In this document: piece after piece, positions 1 to 7,861 of the stretch | How positions within the stretch are numbered: the first letter of the stretch is position 1 | Layout: the number at the start of each line of letters is the position of its first letter | Origin: an uncultured Paracoccaceae bacterium | GTDB lineage: Bacteria > Pseudomonadota > Alphaproteobacteria > Rhodobacterales > Rhodobacteraceae | Direction: 5' to 3' | NCBI GenBank assembly: GCA_947498415.1 | Contig: CANMKB010000004.1 | Coordinates: forward strand, 310,001-374,000 | DNA length: 64,000 nt | Program-made: the position numbers and the translations under genes | The notes under the pieces: model-generated | Seen by the model: the letters and a program-made list of their open reading frames with translations, nothing else | Told to the model about the DNA's origin: nothing | Database searches by the model: none

Positions 1-879
1 GCCCTCGGCTTCATTGATCCGCCTCAAGCGATAGCCATCGGCTTCGCGGATCCGCTGGTCCTTTTCGCCTTCGGCCAGAGGTATGACGCGGTTGTATTCT
101 CGGCGGGCCTCGTTGATGATCCGCTCCTTCTCTTGTTGTGCCTGGTTGACCTCGTTGAACGAGGCTTGAACCGGCTGGGGCGGATTGATGTTCTTCAGCT
201 GTACCTGATCGATGCTGATGCCCATCGCGTATTTGGTCGCGAGCGCCTGCATCTTCAGCAGGGCTTCACTTTCGATTTCCTGGCGCCCGACGGTGATCAC
301 CTCGTCAACTGTGCGGTCTCCCACGACTTCGCGCATGACGGACTCCGAGACGTAGCGCAGGGTCGCGCTTGGTTCGCGCACTTCAAATAAGAACTTCCGG
401 GGTTCGGAAATCCGGTACTGCACCACCCACTCCACGAGCGCGGCGTTGAGATCGCCAGTCACCATCTCGGTCTCGCGGCGACCGTCCGTCGGGCTCTGAT
501 ATGGATCGGAGGCACCAGGAGTCGTGAACCCGAACTCTTGTTTCAACTGGCGCTTGACCGGGACCAACGTGGTCACGTCGATCCCGAACGGGATCTTGAA
601 GTGCAGCCCCGGAGGGACCTCGGCTGCGTACTTCCCGAACCGTTGGACAATCGCAACGGAGTCGCTCGGCACCGTGTAATATGAAGACCACGTTCCAAAC
701 GCCGCAAGCGCAATGGCAGCCCCGATTGCAAGACGCTTCACCGGTGGCAGACCGTCTGGCAGGATGCCAATTAGCTGATCCCGGCCCAGCCTGAGAATTG
801 CGTCAACCTCAGGGGGAACGCGGGTCTGCTTGTTTTTCCAAGGACCGCGATCTTCCGGTCCATTGTCATCAGAAGGCAT
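1..879 (-). CDS. hflK: HflK, SPFH-domain FtsH modulator subunit (3' end beyond window)
   Basis: 293 codons are visible and the C-terminus is cut by the left edge. The N-terminus is proline/charge rich, followed by one membrane segment at about residues 50-67. Then comes an SPFH/band-7 domain from about residue 70, opening with PSDSVAIVQRFGKY and including the HFKIPFG strand and VMREVVG, leading into a charged coiled coil rich in E, R and Q. HflK normally pairs with HflC in the inner membrane and restrains the FtsH protease; HflC would be expected just left of the window. The ATG at 879 has AGGAG five bases upstream. It is the third gene of a leftward set (1640, 1329, 879). A solitary hflK on an island resembles stress-tolerance islands that carry extra protease components, which is inference. 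Confidence 0.88.
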   Translation of the reverse strand, partial: MPSDDNGPEDRGPWKNKQTRVPPEVDAILRLGRDQLIGILPDGLPPVKRLAIGAAIALAAFGTWSSYYTVPSDSVAIVQRFGKYAAEVPPGLHFKIPFGIDVTTLVPVKRQLKQEFGFTTPGASDPYQSPTDGRRETEMVTGDLNAALVEWVVQYRISEPRKFLFEVREPSATLRYVSESVMREVVGDRTVDEVITVGRQEIESEALLKMQALATKYAMGISIDQVQLKNINPPQPVQASFNEVNQAQQEKERIINEARREYNRVIPLAEGEKDQRIREADGYRLRRINEAEG

Positions 880-984
880 CGCAAGCTCCTATCTCGGTTT
901 TGGCACTCGGTGCGATCTCTGGCTCGCGCGTTTGACGGTGCGACCCGTTTTGCGCCATCACCTCGTCGGCTGAATAGCAAGACC

Positions 985-1329
985 TCAGAGGTCCAGTTCC
1001 TTCAGGCAGGCTTGCGCAATGTCTCGGTCTGGGGCATCCGTTCCTGGCATCGTCGCCCAGCCGGCTGTCATGAGAGCGTCGCGCCTCTGGTAGGTTGAGG
1101 CTGCCCGGATCGTTGCAAGCTTGTCCACCCGCGCCGGGTCTGACCGCACCATGTCGAGGCAGACCGGAACCATTGAGGCGACGACATCGCTACGGGACAT
1201 CGCCACCGCCCGGTCATTCGAGGTGCCGCCGGTCACCCAGCCACCCCATGAAAATCCGACGACGCCGACAAAGACAGCGCCGATCACAGCACCATAAATG
1301 CCGGGTTTGAGCCATTCGGGAGTATTCAT
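985..1329 (-). CDS. Small single-pass membrane protein, unknown function
   Basis: 114 residues. A short cytoplasmic start leads into a glycine-rich membrane segment at about residues 10-32, followed by a soluble domain with several Met, Arg and Asp residues (SRSDVVASMVPVC, DPARVDKLATI, AGWATMPG). No catalytic motif is recognised. The start ATG at 1329 is preceded by a strong AGGAGG and overlaps the stop of the upstream gene (ATGA), so the two are translationally coupled. About 105 bp separate it from hflK downstream. Proteins like it accompany stress-related accessory genes in alphaproteobacteria as far as I recall. No function is assigned. Confidence 0.72.
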   Translation of the reverse strand: MNTPEWLKPGIYGAVIGAVFVGVVGFSWGGWVTGGTSNDRAVAMSRSDVVASMVPVCLDMVRSDPARVDKLATIRAASTYQRRDALMTAGWATMPGTDAPDRDIAQACLKELDL

Positions 1330-1640
1330 TTCAAGTCCTCCTGCGGAGAAAGCGCCGCCTCGCTGTAATTGTTCGTTGCATTTGTGGTCGCATCCCGGCG
1401 CAGCGCCTCTTTCAGGTCTCTCTCGGTCGTCAATCGGAGCTCACTTCGCCCCGCGTGAGCACCCTTGCCGCGCACCGTCATGTAGGTCGCGGTCCGTCGA
1501 TAGGCCTCGAAGCTCAGCCCCTGGAGAAGCTCCTCCTCGACGAGAACTTCGTAGTCGCCCGCAGGCAGTTCGCCGGGGTATCCCAGCAAGGTGAACGGGT
1601 TCGAAAACGTCATCGTCGTTCTGGTCGACCGCATGTTCAT
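1326..1640 (-). CDS. Small soluble protein, unknown function
   Basis: 104 residues with no signal peptide or membrane segment. The middle reads as a compact beta-rich domain (FTLLGYPGELPAGDYEVLVEEE, then TYMTVRGK), with a polar, low-complexity C-terminus. The ATG at 1640 has GGAGACC a few bases upstream; a second ATG two codons later is possible. It is first in the leftward set with the membrane protein and hflK, and its stop overlaps the next start. I do not recognise the family. Confidence 0.62.
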   Translation of the reverse strand: MNMRSTRTTMTFSNPFTLLGYPGELPAGDYEVLVEEELLQGLSFEAYRRTATYMTVRGKGAHAGRSELRLTTERDLKEALRRDATTNATNNYSEAALSPQEDLK

Positions 1641-1912
1641 CTCTGGTCTCCGCGATGTTGGCAGATCCGTCGCTCACAACTGTTGACGGCCCCTTGGAGT
1701 GCGGGACGGAACAGTCGAACGAGTTACTCTCTTGTACCCCGGGATCGTCCGACTGGCGCTGACGCATGTTAGTTCCGGGCACCGAACCGGCTGCGACCTT
1801 CCTGGGGGCAGTCACCCGCACTGACCTGTGTAAGGGCGGCGAGACCGACCTGCGCGTATCCTTCGGGAAACAGGGGCGATATGCGTTCCTGCAACCCTTG
1901 AAAGGATTGGCA
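1641..1912. promoter_or_regulatory. Divergent intergenic region of the island
   Basis: 272 bp lie between the leftward hflK set and the rightward set that starts at 1913, so at least two promoters are expected here. A TTGACG hexamer lies near 1683. I could not identify a convincing -10 or a heat-shock type promoter. Open frames cross the region on both strands but none has a ribosome site or recognisable product. Confidence 0.3.
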
Positions 1913-2338
1913 ATGGCCGACCCCAGTGTTCTCAACCCGCACCCGCCCGAGTTCGATCGGTTTCTCCATGCCTCCGTCGGCGAGGACCGGAACGGCTATG
2001 CCGTGACTGTGCTCTCAACGCTCGCACGGCTTGGCCTCGATCCATGGAATGAAACCGCTGAGCTGGTCACGTTGGGGCACGATGCCGTGCGCGTGCGATT
2101 AGGAACGCTGCTTGCCCGATTTCAAGACGTACCTGCGCTCGCCAGCGATCACGGCAGGATCGCACGAGACCTGAGCCAGCTGCTTCCCGAAGGCCGGACG
2201 TCAGGTAGCCTGAAGCGAGCTGCTTCGACCGTCCCAGACGGCCACCCGGGCAAAAGCAGAGCGATCTGGACAGTGCTCGCGATTATCATTCTGCTGTTTC
2301 AGATGTTCATGGTTGGCGGGTCGGGGTCAGGCGAATGA
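1913..2338 (+). CDS. Tail-anchored protein, unknown function
   Basis: 141 residues from the ATG at 1913, chosen because AAAGGA precedes it; the frame is open further upstream but lacks a ribosome site. A soluble helical domain (RFLHASVGEDRNGYAVTVLS, LARLGLDPW, ALASDHGRIARDL) ends in a basic linker and a hydrophobic helix at about residues 118-137 (WTVLAIIILLFQMFMVGG), with only a few residues after it. That is the layout of a C-terminally anchored inner membrane protein. Its stop overlaps the next start (ATGA). The family is not recognised. Confidence 0.7.
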   Translation: MADPSVLNPHPPEFDRFLHASVGEDRNGYAVTVLSTLARLGLDPWNETAELVTLGHDAVRVRLGTLLARFQDVPALASDHGRIARDLSQLLPEGRTSGSLKRAASTVPDGHPGKSRAIWTVLAIIILLFQMFMVGGSGSGE

Positions 2339-2748
2339 CCGCACCAACCGCGACCGCGAGGAGACCGGACCATGCAGCGCACAAGTCCGGTACGCTTTCT
2401 CCACACGAACAGGGCAAACTCTGGGGCATAGAGGAACAGTTCTGGACCAGCGGCGCCGACAGTGCGCAGGCGACCACGGCAACCAACGCCGTTATGGTCT
2501 TCCCCTATCCGCCCGGCATCCTCCAGGGCGACCAGATCTGGCCCCATCTTCGCGAAAATACAGGCTGGCGCACCGTTGTCATGGCCGAACGGCGCGTGAC
2601 GCGGTGTCATGATATTGCCATTCTCACCTATCGCGTCTCGGCTGAAAAAACCGACGTGCCGATCTACAAGGCGCTCTGCGCGTCAACGTACCTTGTCGAT
2701 GACGACAAATGGCTGAGGATTTCCCATCAGCAAACTGTGGTGAAATGA
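2335..2748 (+). CDS. NTF2/SnoaL-like (DUF4440-type) small protein
   Basis: 137 residues. The sequence follows the alpha-plus-beta pattern of NTF2-like proteins: an N-terminal helix (EQGKLWGIEEQFWTSGAD), a strand with VMVFPYPPGILQG, then WRTVVMAERRVTR, AILTYRVSAEK, YKALCASTYL and WLRISHQQT. This resembles the DUF4440/SnoaL fold, which binds small hydrophobic molecules or acts as an enzyme scaffold. The assignment is by pattern only. It is coupled to the tail-anchored protein by a 4-bp ATGA overlap, suggesting the two act together. Confidence 0.65.
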   Translation: MTAPTATARRPDHAAHKSGTLSPHEQGKLWGIEEQFWTSGADSAQATTATNAVMVFPYPPGILQGDQIWPHLRENTGWRTVVMAERRVTRCHDIAILTYRVSAEKTDVPIYKALCASTYLVDDDKWLRISHQQTVVK

Positions 2749-2957
2749 GAAGCGCATGGGCAACCGTCCTGCCGCAAGCGTCGGGGCTAACCTGCGTCAG
2801 TGCGGCGGGGCGCCGACTCCGTTTAGGTGAGACGTGCCGCCGAACATTCGGTGGTGCATTTTTCCGAGTACCCGAGAAGCGGGTGGCGTGTCGATCTCCA
2901 AAGGACGGCATGTCGACACGCTTCTTATTCTCGAAGTGCCTAGGAAAGGACTACCCA

Positions 2958-3233
2958 ATGAATTCTAATCCGAAAATTTTCTCGACTGCCCGGATTGCCC
3001 GACTGAAGCTACGCTTCGGGTCGGCTGTGATCTTCGCCTCCTTGGCTGCTGCCGGACAGGCGGAAAGCCTTTACCCCCAACCACTTCCACTACCACAAAC
3101 GGAGGACATAGTGCGCCCCTGCACAAAACTTGAGAAATCAGCTAAGCTGTCGCCAACCGAATGCGGCACGCTCTCGCTCGCAAACGTCTTTCAGCGCCTA
3201 GATTCGCTCAATTCGGACAACGAAGACGACTGA
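2958..3233 (+). CDS. Small exported protein, unknown function
   Basis: 91 residues from the ATG at 2958, which has AGGAAAGGA upstream. A basic N-terminus is followed by a hydrophobic stretch ending AAAGQAES, a plausible signal peptide cleaved near residue 35. The mature part is about 55 residues, with two cysteines (RPCTKLEK, PTECGTL) that could form a disulfide, and an acidic tail. The same frame is open back to 2709, but that part has no ribosome site. The 210 bp before it hold no other recognisable gene. Confidence 0.5.
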   Translation: MNSNPKIFSTARIARLKLRFGSAVIFASLAAAGQAESLYPQPLPLPQTEDIVRPCTKLEKSAKLSPTECGTLSLANVFQRLDSLNSDNEDD

Positions 3234-3331
3234 GCCCATCCACATTCCGAGTACCTCTGCCGGATAAAGGCGAGCGCAAAGGCACGGCAAAAATGAGAAC
3301 GTCGCCTCGTCGATCAACGGGGCGGCGCAGG

Positions 3332-4066
3332 TCATTTCAACAGTGGACCTTTTTGATCAAGGTATTCCGGATCGAACTCTGCAAGGTCGACCAGCCCGCG
3401 AAGGTCTTCAAAGGAAACGCGACCGCCGCGAAACGTGACCAGCCCGCGTTCACGGAGCTGCCGCAGGACGCGGTTCACGTGAATCGCACTAAGCCCCAAG
3501 GCATCTGCCAGGTGATACTGGGTTAGCGGGCAATCATACCCATCCTCGGCCGCCATGCCCACCAGCGCAAGCCGCGATCCCAGCTCCAGCAGGAAATGCG
3601 CCATGCGGGTGTCCGCATCACGCCGACCGATTCCGACGAGATGTTCCACGACCATCGCCTCGTCCCGTGACGCCGCCCAGAGTATGGCGGTTGCGAGGCG
3701 AGGGGTCTGCGCGAATGCATCCAGAAGGTCGCTCTTCAGCACTTCCGCAGCCTCGATGTCGACGATTGGTTCGAAGCTGTGGTCCGACGTGCGCAAAAGG
3801 ACGCTCCGCAACCCCAGAAAATCCCCTGGCACCTGGAAATCGACGATCTGCCGGGTCCCGTCAGGCTGGAACTTGTAGGAACAAACCCATCCTTCGGACA
3901 GGATATAGGCAGCCTGATCCGACTGCCCCTGATGCACCATATCTCGCCCAGCGACAAAGGAGCGACGGCGCTGGTGTAGGCGCTCGAGCACATCCAATTC
4001 CGCCTTTGACAAAGCGACAAAGGCCGAAAGCTTGCGGGTGAGCGGGCTGGTCACGAATGGTGTCAT
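3332..4066 (-). CDS. Crp/Fnr family transcription regulator
   Basis: 244 residues, the usual length. A cyclic-nucleotide-binding-like barrel occupies about residues 20-120 (AYILSEGWVCSYKFQPDGTRQIVDFQVPGDF). A long dimer helix follows, then a C-terminal winged HTH at about 160-235 with the recognition region LGLSAIHVNRVLRQLRERGLV. There is no N-terminal cysteine cluster, so it is not an Fe-S FNR sensor; the ligand is unknown. The start ATG has GAGGGAGAA upstream. It is divergent from the small gene at 4216 and the desaturase, which are plausible targets. Crp-like regulators of this type often accompany stress islands in alphaproteobacteria. Confidence 0.9.
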   Translation of the reverse strand: MTPFVTSPLTRKLSAFVALSKAELDVLERLHQRRRSFVAGRDMVHQGQSDQAAYILSEGWVCSYKFQPDGTRQIVDFQVPGDFLGLRSVLLRTSDHSFEPIVDIEAAEVLKSDLLDAFAQTPRLATAILWAASRDEAMVVEHLVGIGRRDADTRMAHFLLELGSRLALVGMAAEDGYDCPLTQYHLADALGLSAIHVNRVLRQLRERGLVTFRGGRVSFEDLRGLVDLAEFDPEYLDQKGPLLK

Positions 4067-4215
4067 AGCTTCTCCCTCACAGGTCCGTCAGACGCGTGGA
4101 AATCGTTTCTTCGACTGCTCTCGATCAGTCCAGCATAGCTCATTTCGTGCGAAAAGTACGGATAGGTCCGGCGCGAATTCAACCTAGATCGCGAAACAAG
4201 AAGGGAACCTCCAAG

Positions 4216-4458
4216 ATGTCAACGGCGAACGAGCATTCAGGACAGGCCGCCCTTTCAATCTGCGAAGCACTTCTGCTTGCTATGAACGATAGCGGACTGC
4301 TGCCGGAGCATGAGATCGTATGTGTTCTTCGCGACGCCGCAGCAACCCATGAGAACGCAAATGGATCGGAGGGCGAAATGGAAACGCATCGATCTGTTGC
4401 GGCACTCATTAACCAGATTATTGCTGGTGGCAACTCCGTTCGAAGGCCGCAGGTGTAA
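4216..4458 (+). CDS. Small conserved alphaproteobacterial protein, unknown function
   Basis: 80 residues from the ATG at 4216, with AAGGGA upstream. It is predicted helical (AALSICEALLLAMNDSGLLPEHEIVCVLRDAAATHEN, then HRSVAALINQIIAGGNSV). The pattern is familiar from short rhizobial and roseobacter proteins of unknown role, recalled rather than searched. It lies 149 bp from the divergent Crp/Fnr gene and just before the desaturase, so it may share a promoter with the latter. Confidence 0.65.
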   Translation: MSTANEHSGQAALSICEALLLAMNDSGLLPEHEIVCVLRDAAATHENANGSEGEMETHRSVAALINQIIAGGNSVRRPQV

Positions 4459-4680
4459 ACGCTCAATCACACAGGGCTTCTATTGTCGATGAAGCTTTCG
4501 TCCCATTCAACCAACAGTCGTCGCCAAGGGCGAGATCGAGAAGAGATACCGGATCAGACCACCAACCGTGTCCGCAAAGCTCAGCCTCTGAGCGCGCCGC
4601 AGCCTCAAGTACAAGCGCGGACCTCGTCCATCACGGGTAAGGCGCCGGGCACGCGAAGTGCTGCCGGTCAGACTGACCTG

Positions 4681-5694
4681 ATGCAGGAAGAGCCCAATTT
4701 GGCTCCGCCAGATTGGTCGCGGGCGATGGCGAAATACCGACAGCCAATCCATTCGCGCAGCATCTTCGAGCTGACTGTGACAGTGGCCCCGTTCGTGGCA
4801 ATATGGTCGGTCGCCTGGTGGATGCTCTCGATCAGCACTGCGCTGGCAATGGCCCTGGCACTGGTGAATGCGGCGTTCCTCGTCCGTTTGTTCATGATCC
4901 AGCACGATTGCGGCCACGGGTCCCTATTTCGCAATCGGCGCCTGTGCGACTGGATCGGTCGCCTGATCGGCGTGATCACCCTGACGCCCTATGACGTCTG
5001 GCGCAAAACGCATGCAATCCATCATGCCACGACCGGAAACCTCGACCGGCGGGGTGTCGGAGATATGCCGACACTCACAGTCACGGAGTACCGAGAAAAG
5101 GGGTGGCTCGGCCGGGCGCTCTATCGGCTTATCCGCAATCCAGTTTTCCTGTTCGGGGTGGTGCCGTTCTATACGTTCTTTTTGCAGAACCGACTGCCCG
5201 TTCACTTAATGCGGTCGGGCTGGCGATACTGGCTGAGCGCGATGGGAACAAATGCCGCCATTGGTTCGGCGCTGACCTTGATCGTATGGCTGGGCGGCAG
5301 GGACGTTGTTCTGTTCGTCTTCCTGCCAACCATGCTGTTGGGTGCAGTCGCAGGCATGTGGTTCTTCTATGTCCAGCATCAGTTCGAAGAAACCGGTTGG
5401 CAGCACGAAGAAAATTGGAACATCCACGAAGCAGCACTTTACAGAAGCTCACATTACGAGCTTCCGAGCGTTATACGCTGGATCACTGGCAATATCGGTA
5501 TTCACCATGTTCATCATTTGGCCAGTCGAATTCCGTTTTATCGCCTGCCCGAGGTGATCGAGGATCACGAGATGCTGGCACAGACCAAACGCATAACGCT
5601 CCGGCAAAGCCTCCGCTGTGCGCACCTCCACCTCTGGGATGAGCATCGCCGCAGACTTTTGTCGTTCGCCGAGGCACGCGCTCTGTCCGCCTAG
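4681..5694 (+). CDS. Membrane fatty acid desaturase
   Basis: 337 residues. All three histidine boxes of membrane di-iron desaturases are present: HDCGH at 75-79, HAIHH at 111-115 and HHVHH at 275-279. Hydrophobic spans lie before and between them. The likely reaction is O2-dependent insertion of a double bond into membrane lipid acyl chains, relevant to cold or stress adaptation. The start at 4681 is preferred because the family begins near this point; the frame is open back to ATG 4489 and TTG 4483, but those 64-66 extra codons translate to a low-complexity Ser/Arg/Gln tract. No good ribosome site precedes 4681. The stop overlaps the tail of the opposing hipA remnant by 3 bp. Confidence 0.88.
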   Translation: MQEEPNLAPPDWSRAMAKYRQPIHSRSIFELTVTVAPFVAIWSVAWWMLSISTALAMALALVNAAFLVRLFMIQHDCGHGSLFRNRRLCDWIGRLIGVITLTPYDVWRKTHAIHHATTGNLDRRGVGDMPTLTVTEYREKGWLGRALYRLIRNPVFLFGVVPFYTFFLQNRLPVHLMRSGWRYWLSAMGTNAAIGSALTLIVWLGGRDVVLFVFLPTMLLGAVAGMWFFYVQHQFEETGWQHEENWNIHEAALYRSSHYELPSVIRWITGNIGIHHVHHLASRIPFYRLPEVIEDHEMLAQTKRITLRQSLRCAHLHLWDEHRRRLLSFAEARALSA

Positions 5695-6717
5695 TGTCCG
5701 TCGACGGCCATCGCGAGGCGCATCCGGTTCTGGCGGATTTGGCCGTCATCCACTGCTTTCTGGGCGCTCAGCACATCATGAAGCGGGGTCATGCGGAAAC
5801 CTCCGGGGCGCAATGCAATGCTGAAGTTCTTGGCGTGCCCGTCCGTCGCTCCCAAAAGCCAAAACAGCACCTGCGCGCGGCAGAAGGCAAGCTGATCTGC
5901 TTCAGGGTCATCACTACCAGTCAACAACCCGATCCCTTCAGTGATCCCCGGCCCGCCATCCATTTGGTATTTCTGGCTGGGTGGAACTGTGAGCGCCTGG
6001 CAAAAGTCTTCCTGCAGGAGGCGGATCAACCGGCCATCCTTGGGCCAGCGCCGATCGAACCGCGTCACGACAAGGCTCCGCACGTCCTCGAAGTCGACAA
6101 TCTCGACTTCAGCTACATCCATGCCCATTGCCCGACAGATGTACATGCAGAAAAATTCGTTCTCAACACAGTCAGACAAATCGATCCCTGCGGGCAGAAC
6201 GCCAAGCTGCCGTCTTGAGGATATGCGTTGTCGGGATGAGCCCGGATGGACGGATCCACGCGCCCTCGGGGCGTAGCAGCGCCGTTTTCTCCTGCGCCCC
6301 TGCGATAGAAATGCAGAAGTCGTCTTCCTCGTCCAAGCCAAGGTGGGCACTTGCAAGGTTGCGTAACATACCCGCAATCTGTGCATCAGAAACGGGCTCG
6401 CCCTAGAGTGCGCCAACCTCGGGGATCTCACCCGAAACGAACTGCAAGGCTCCAACGCAATCGCGACCATTCTTCTCGTGCATGTGCCACGCGTCTATGC
6501 CACCTGCGCGCACTCGAGCGGCAACGTGCTCACGTATCGCCATAACAGCGAGCACTGTGGCGAGCTTGGCTCCCGCGTCGCCATTCTCGAGCGACAAAAT
6601 CGTCGCGACGCGCAAATTCGTACGCGCGCTGATGTCGCTTTGGGTCCAGCCGCGCGCCTTGCGCGTCCGGCGAAGTGTCTCGCCGATCTGCTCGGCCGTT
6701 CGTGCTGTAAGGTCCAT
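5691..6717 (-). pseudogene. Decayed hipBA toxin-antitoxin locus (HipB-HipA fusion, stop, frameshift, truncation)
   Basis: The leftward reading begins at ATG 6717 with a HipB-type XRE domain (AEQIGETLRRTRKARGWTQSDI, ATILSLENGDAGAKL). After about 60 residues it runs straight into a HipA N-terminal segment (NGRDCVGALQFV), implying a deletion that removed the end of hipB and the start of hipA. A TAG stop at 6403-6405 interrupts HipA. Reading continues in the same frame (GMLRNLASAHLGL, ISIAGAQEKTALL), then shifts frame near 6230 to ENEFFCMYICRAMG, FDRRW and the kinase-like ATDGHAKNFS. It ends at 5691 well short of a full HipA of about 430 residues. The toxin kinase cannot be made whole; the DNA-binding part could be. 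Confidence 0.85.
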
Positions 6718-6730
6718 GATGTGGCTCCTT

Positions 6731-6800
6731 TTACGGCACGGCGTAAATTAAAACAAATTACGCCACAGCGTAGATATCTAGTTTTTACGCCATGGCGTAA
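6731..6800. promoter_or_regulatory. Three HipB-type operators at exact 27-bp spacing
   Basis: Three 16-bp palindromes share the form TTACGnnnnnnCGTAA: TTACGGCACGGCGTAA at 6731-6746, TTACGCCACAGCGTAG at 6758-6773 and TTACGCCATGGCGTAA at 6785-6800. Start-to-start distance is 27 bp in both cases. They sit immediately upstream of the hipB start (6717). HipB and related XRE antitoxins autorepress by binding multiple palindromes in this position, so these are the probable operators of the decayed locus. Confidence 0.8.
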
Positions 6801-6814
6801 CAATCGAGCAGAAT

Positions 6815-7678
6815 TTATGCCTGCAACCCCGCAGCGTGCACCTGTTCAGGCGTCACCAGCTTTGACGCAATCAAATCTTCGATCTGGCGGTTCGTGATAT
6901 GTCGGCACAGGGGATGGCGCTCGTGGATCCACTCGGCGAGGCTCGCACGGCCTTTGGCTTCGGCCGCTCGAGCCTTCTCGCGATCCGCCTGTATCTGGGC
7001 AAGCCCCTTCTCCCATCGGCGCATCTTGAACCAATTGTCCGAGAAACAGACCTTGCTGCGGGTGTAGCCCTCGCTCTCCTTCGCATAGGCCTTGACCGCC
7101 TGAATAAGGTCATCGGACTCTACCCCAGCGTTCACGGCTGCTGCGATAAGGCGCAGACTGGTTCGCCGGTCTCGGACCCTGTCCTCGGGATAGGCTGCCA
7201 AGATCTTCTCAGCTTCAAGATCTTCAACCTCCTCCGCCGCCTCGCGCCTGCGCGTAGGTGGTTTATGGATGGTTTTAGGATGGTTTGGGGTCCACCGTGA
7301 ACCCCGTACCCCGTTCACCGTGGACCCCGTACCGGGTTCAGGCTGGACGGGGTTCACAGTGACCCCCGTCTCAATGTCGGGCTCAGCCGTGGGTTCGAGC
7401 GCAACCACGCGCTCCAGAACGATGCGGTAAATGACGGTGTAGCCATTCTTGCATTGCCGTCGCCCTGTCTCGATCAGAATGCCTTCTCGCAAGAAGTCGA
7501 TGATGGTGCGCCTGACCGTGCTCTCGCTGAGCTCTGTGTGGCGCTGGATCGTCCCCTTGGAACACCAGATGCCCGAACCGTCATCGCTCGCCTTGTCGGC
7601 CAGAAACATGATGATCTGCTTGCGCGCGGCGCTGCCAAAGCGGCGCTCGGCGCATTCGTTTGCAACCGCCCAGCTCAT
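6815..7678 (-). CDS. Plasmid/phage-like winged HTH protein (replication-initiator-like)
   Basis: 287 residues. The N-terminal 80 form a winged HTH (RKQIIMFLADKASDDGSGIW, then GTIQRHTELSESTVRRTIIDFLREGIL). A proline- and threonine-rich linker follows, containing a tandem near-repeat: VTVNPVQPEPGTGS then TVNGVRGSRWTPN, visible in the DNA as repeated gtgaacccc-like units. The C-terminal part is charged (ILAAYPEDRVRDRR, FSDNWFKMRRWEKG) and ends with a short helical domain. Such proteins are common near the ends of integrative elements, plasmids and prophages, where they regulate or initiate replication. Which role applies here is not shown. It is the last gene before the tRNA-Cys attachment site. 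Confidence 0.75.
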   Translation of the reverse strand: MSWAVANECAERRFGSAARKQIIMFLADKASDDGSGIWCSKGTIQRHTELSESTVRRTIIDFLREGILIETGRRQCKNGYTVIYRIVLERVVALEPTAEPDIETGVTVNPVQPEPGTGSTVNGVRGSRWTPNHPKTIHKPPTRRREAAEEVEDLEAEKILAAYPEDRVRDRRTSLRLIAAAVNAGVESDDLIQAVKAYAKESEGYTRSKVCFSDNWFKMRRWEKGLAQIQADREKARAAEAKGRASLAEWIHERHPLCRHITNRQIEDLIASKLVTPEQVHAAGLQA

Positions 7679-7811
7679 TGAAACGCCCCATGTGGCTGAG
7701 CGGCTCCTTCTACAAAAAGGTCGTTCAATGACTTTGAAACCTTCGCTTTTTGTTCACTTTTTGTCAGCGTGTGTTTTGTACCCTTAAGTCGTTGTTTTCG
7801 CTGCCCCTCTT

Positions 7812-7861
7812 TCTGGATTGCAAATCCGTGTACACCGGTTCGATTCCGGTACTCGCCTCCA
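7812..7861 (+). other. attR: duplicated 3' half of tRNA-Cys(GCA)
   Basis: The sequence holds an anticodon loop with GCA, a variable loop, a perfect T arm (ACCGG TTCGATT CCGGT), the 3' acceptor strand ACTCGCC, discriminator T and an encoded CCA ending at 7861. There is no D arm or 5' acceptor strand upstream, and the anticodon stem already mispairs at its base (C27 with T43), so homology begins inside that stem. This is the expected footprint of tyrosine-recombinase integration into the 3' end of a tRNA-Cys gene. The intact gene should lie left of the window. Confidence 0.8.

Larger units (their letters stand above)
1..7861. mobile_element. Right part of a tRNA-Cys-integrated accessory island (continues left of window)
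   Basis: The stretch up to 7861 differs in style from the rest: small unrecognised genes, a solitary hflK, a broken toxin-antitoxin locus and a plasmid/phage-like HTH protein, all apparently richer in GC than the housekeeping DNA to the right. It ends in a tRNA-Cys 3' half at about 7812-7861. Integrases that use the 3' end of tRNA genes leave the intact tRNA on one flank and a duplicated 3' fragment on the other. With the fragment reading rightwards, the element should lie to its left. No integrase is visible; it would have to be beyond the left edge, or lost. The island may be a composite of several insertions. Confidence 0.6.

Noticed and set aside
133..390. Plus-strand frame inside hflK
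   Set aside because: The minus strand gives a clear HflK protein across this region.
1897..1925. CTTGAA-like heat-shock -35 box
   Set aside because: It lies only a few bases before the ATG at 1913 and overlaps the coding start, so it cannot serve that gene.
1441..1935. Leftward frame of 164 codons across the divergent promoter region of the island
   Set aside because: No ribosome site, overlaps two better supported genes and its translation resembles nothing I know.
7812..7861. Complete tRNA-Cys gene
   Set aside because: No D arm or 5' acceptor strand lies upstream and the base of the anticodon stem does not pair.
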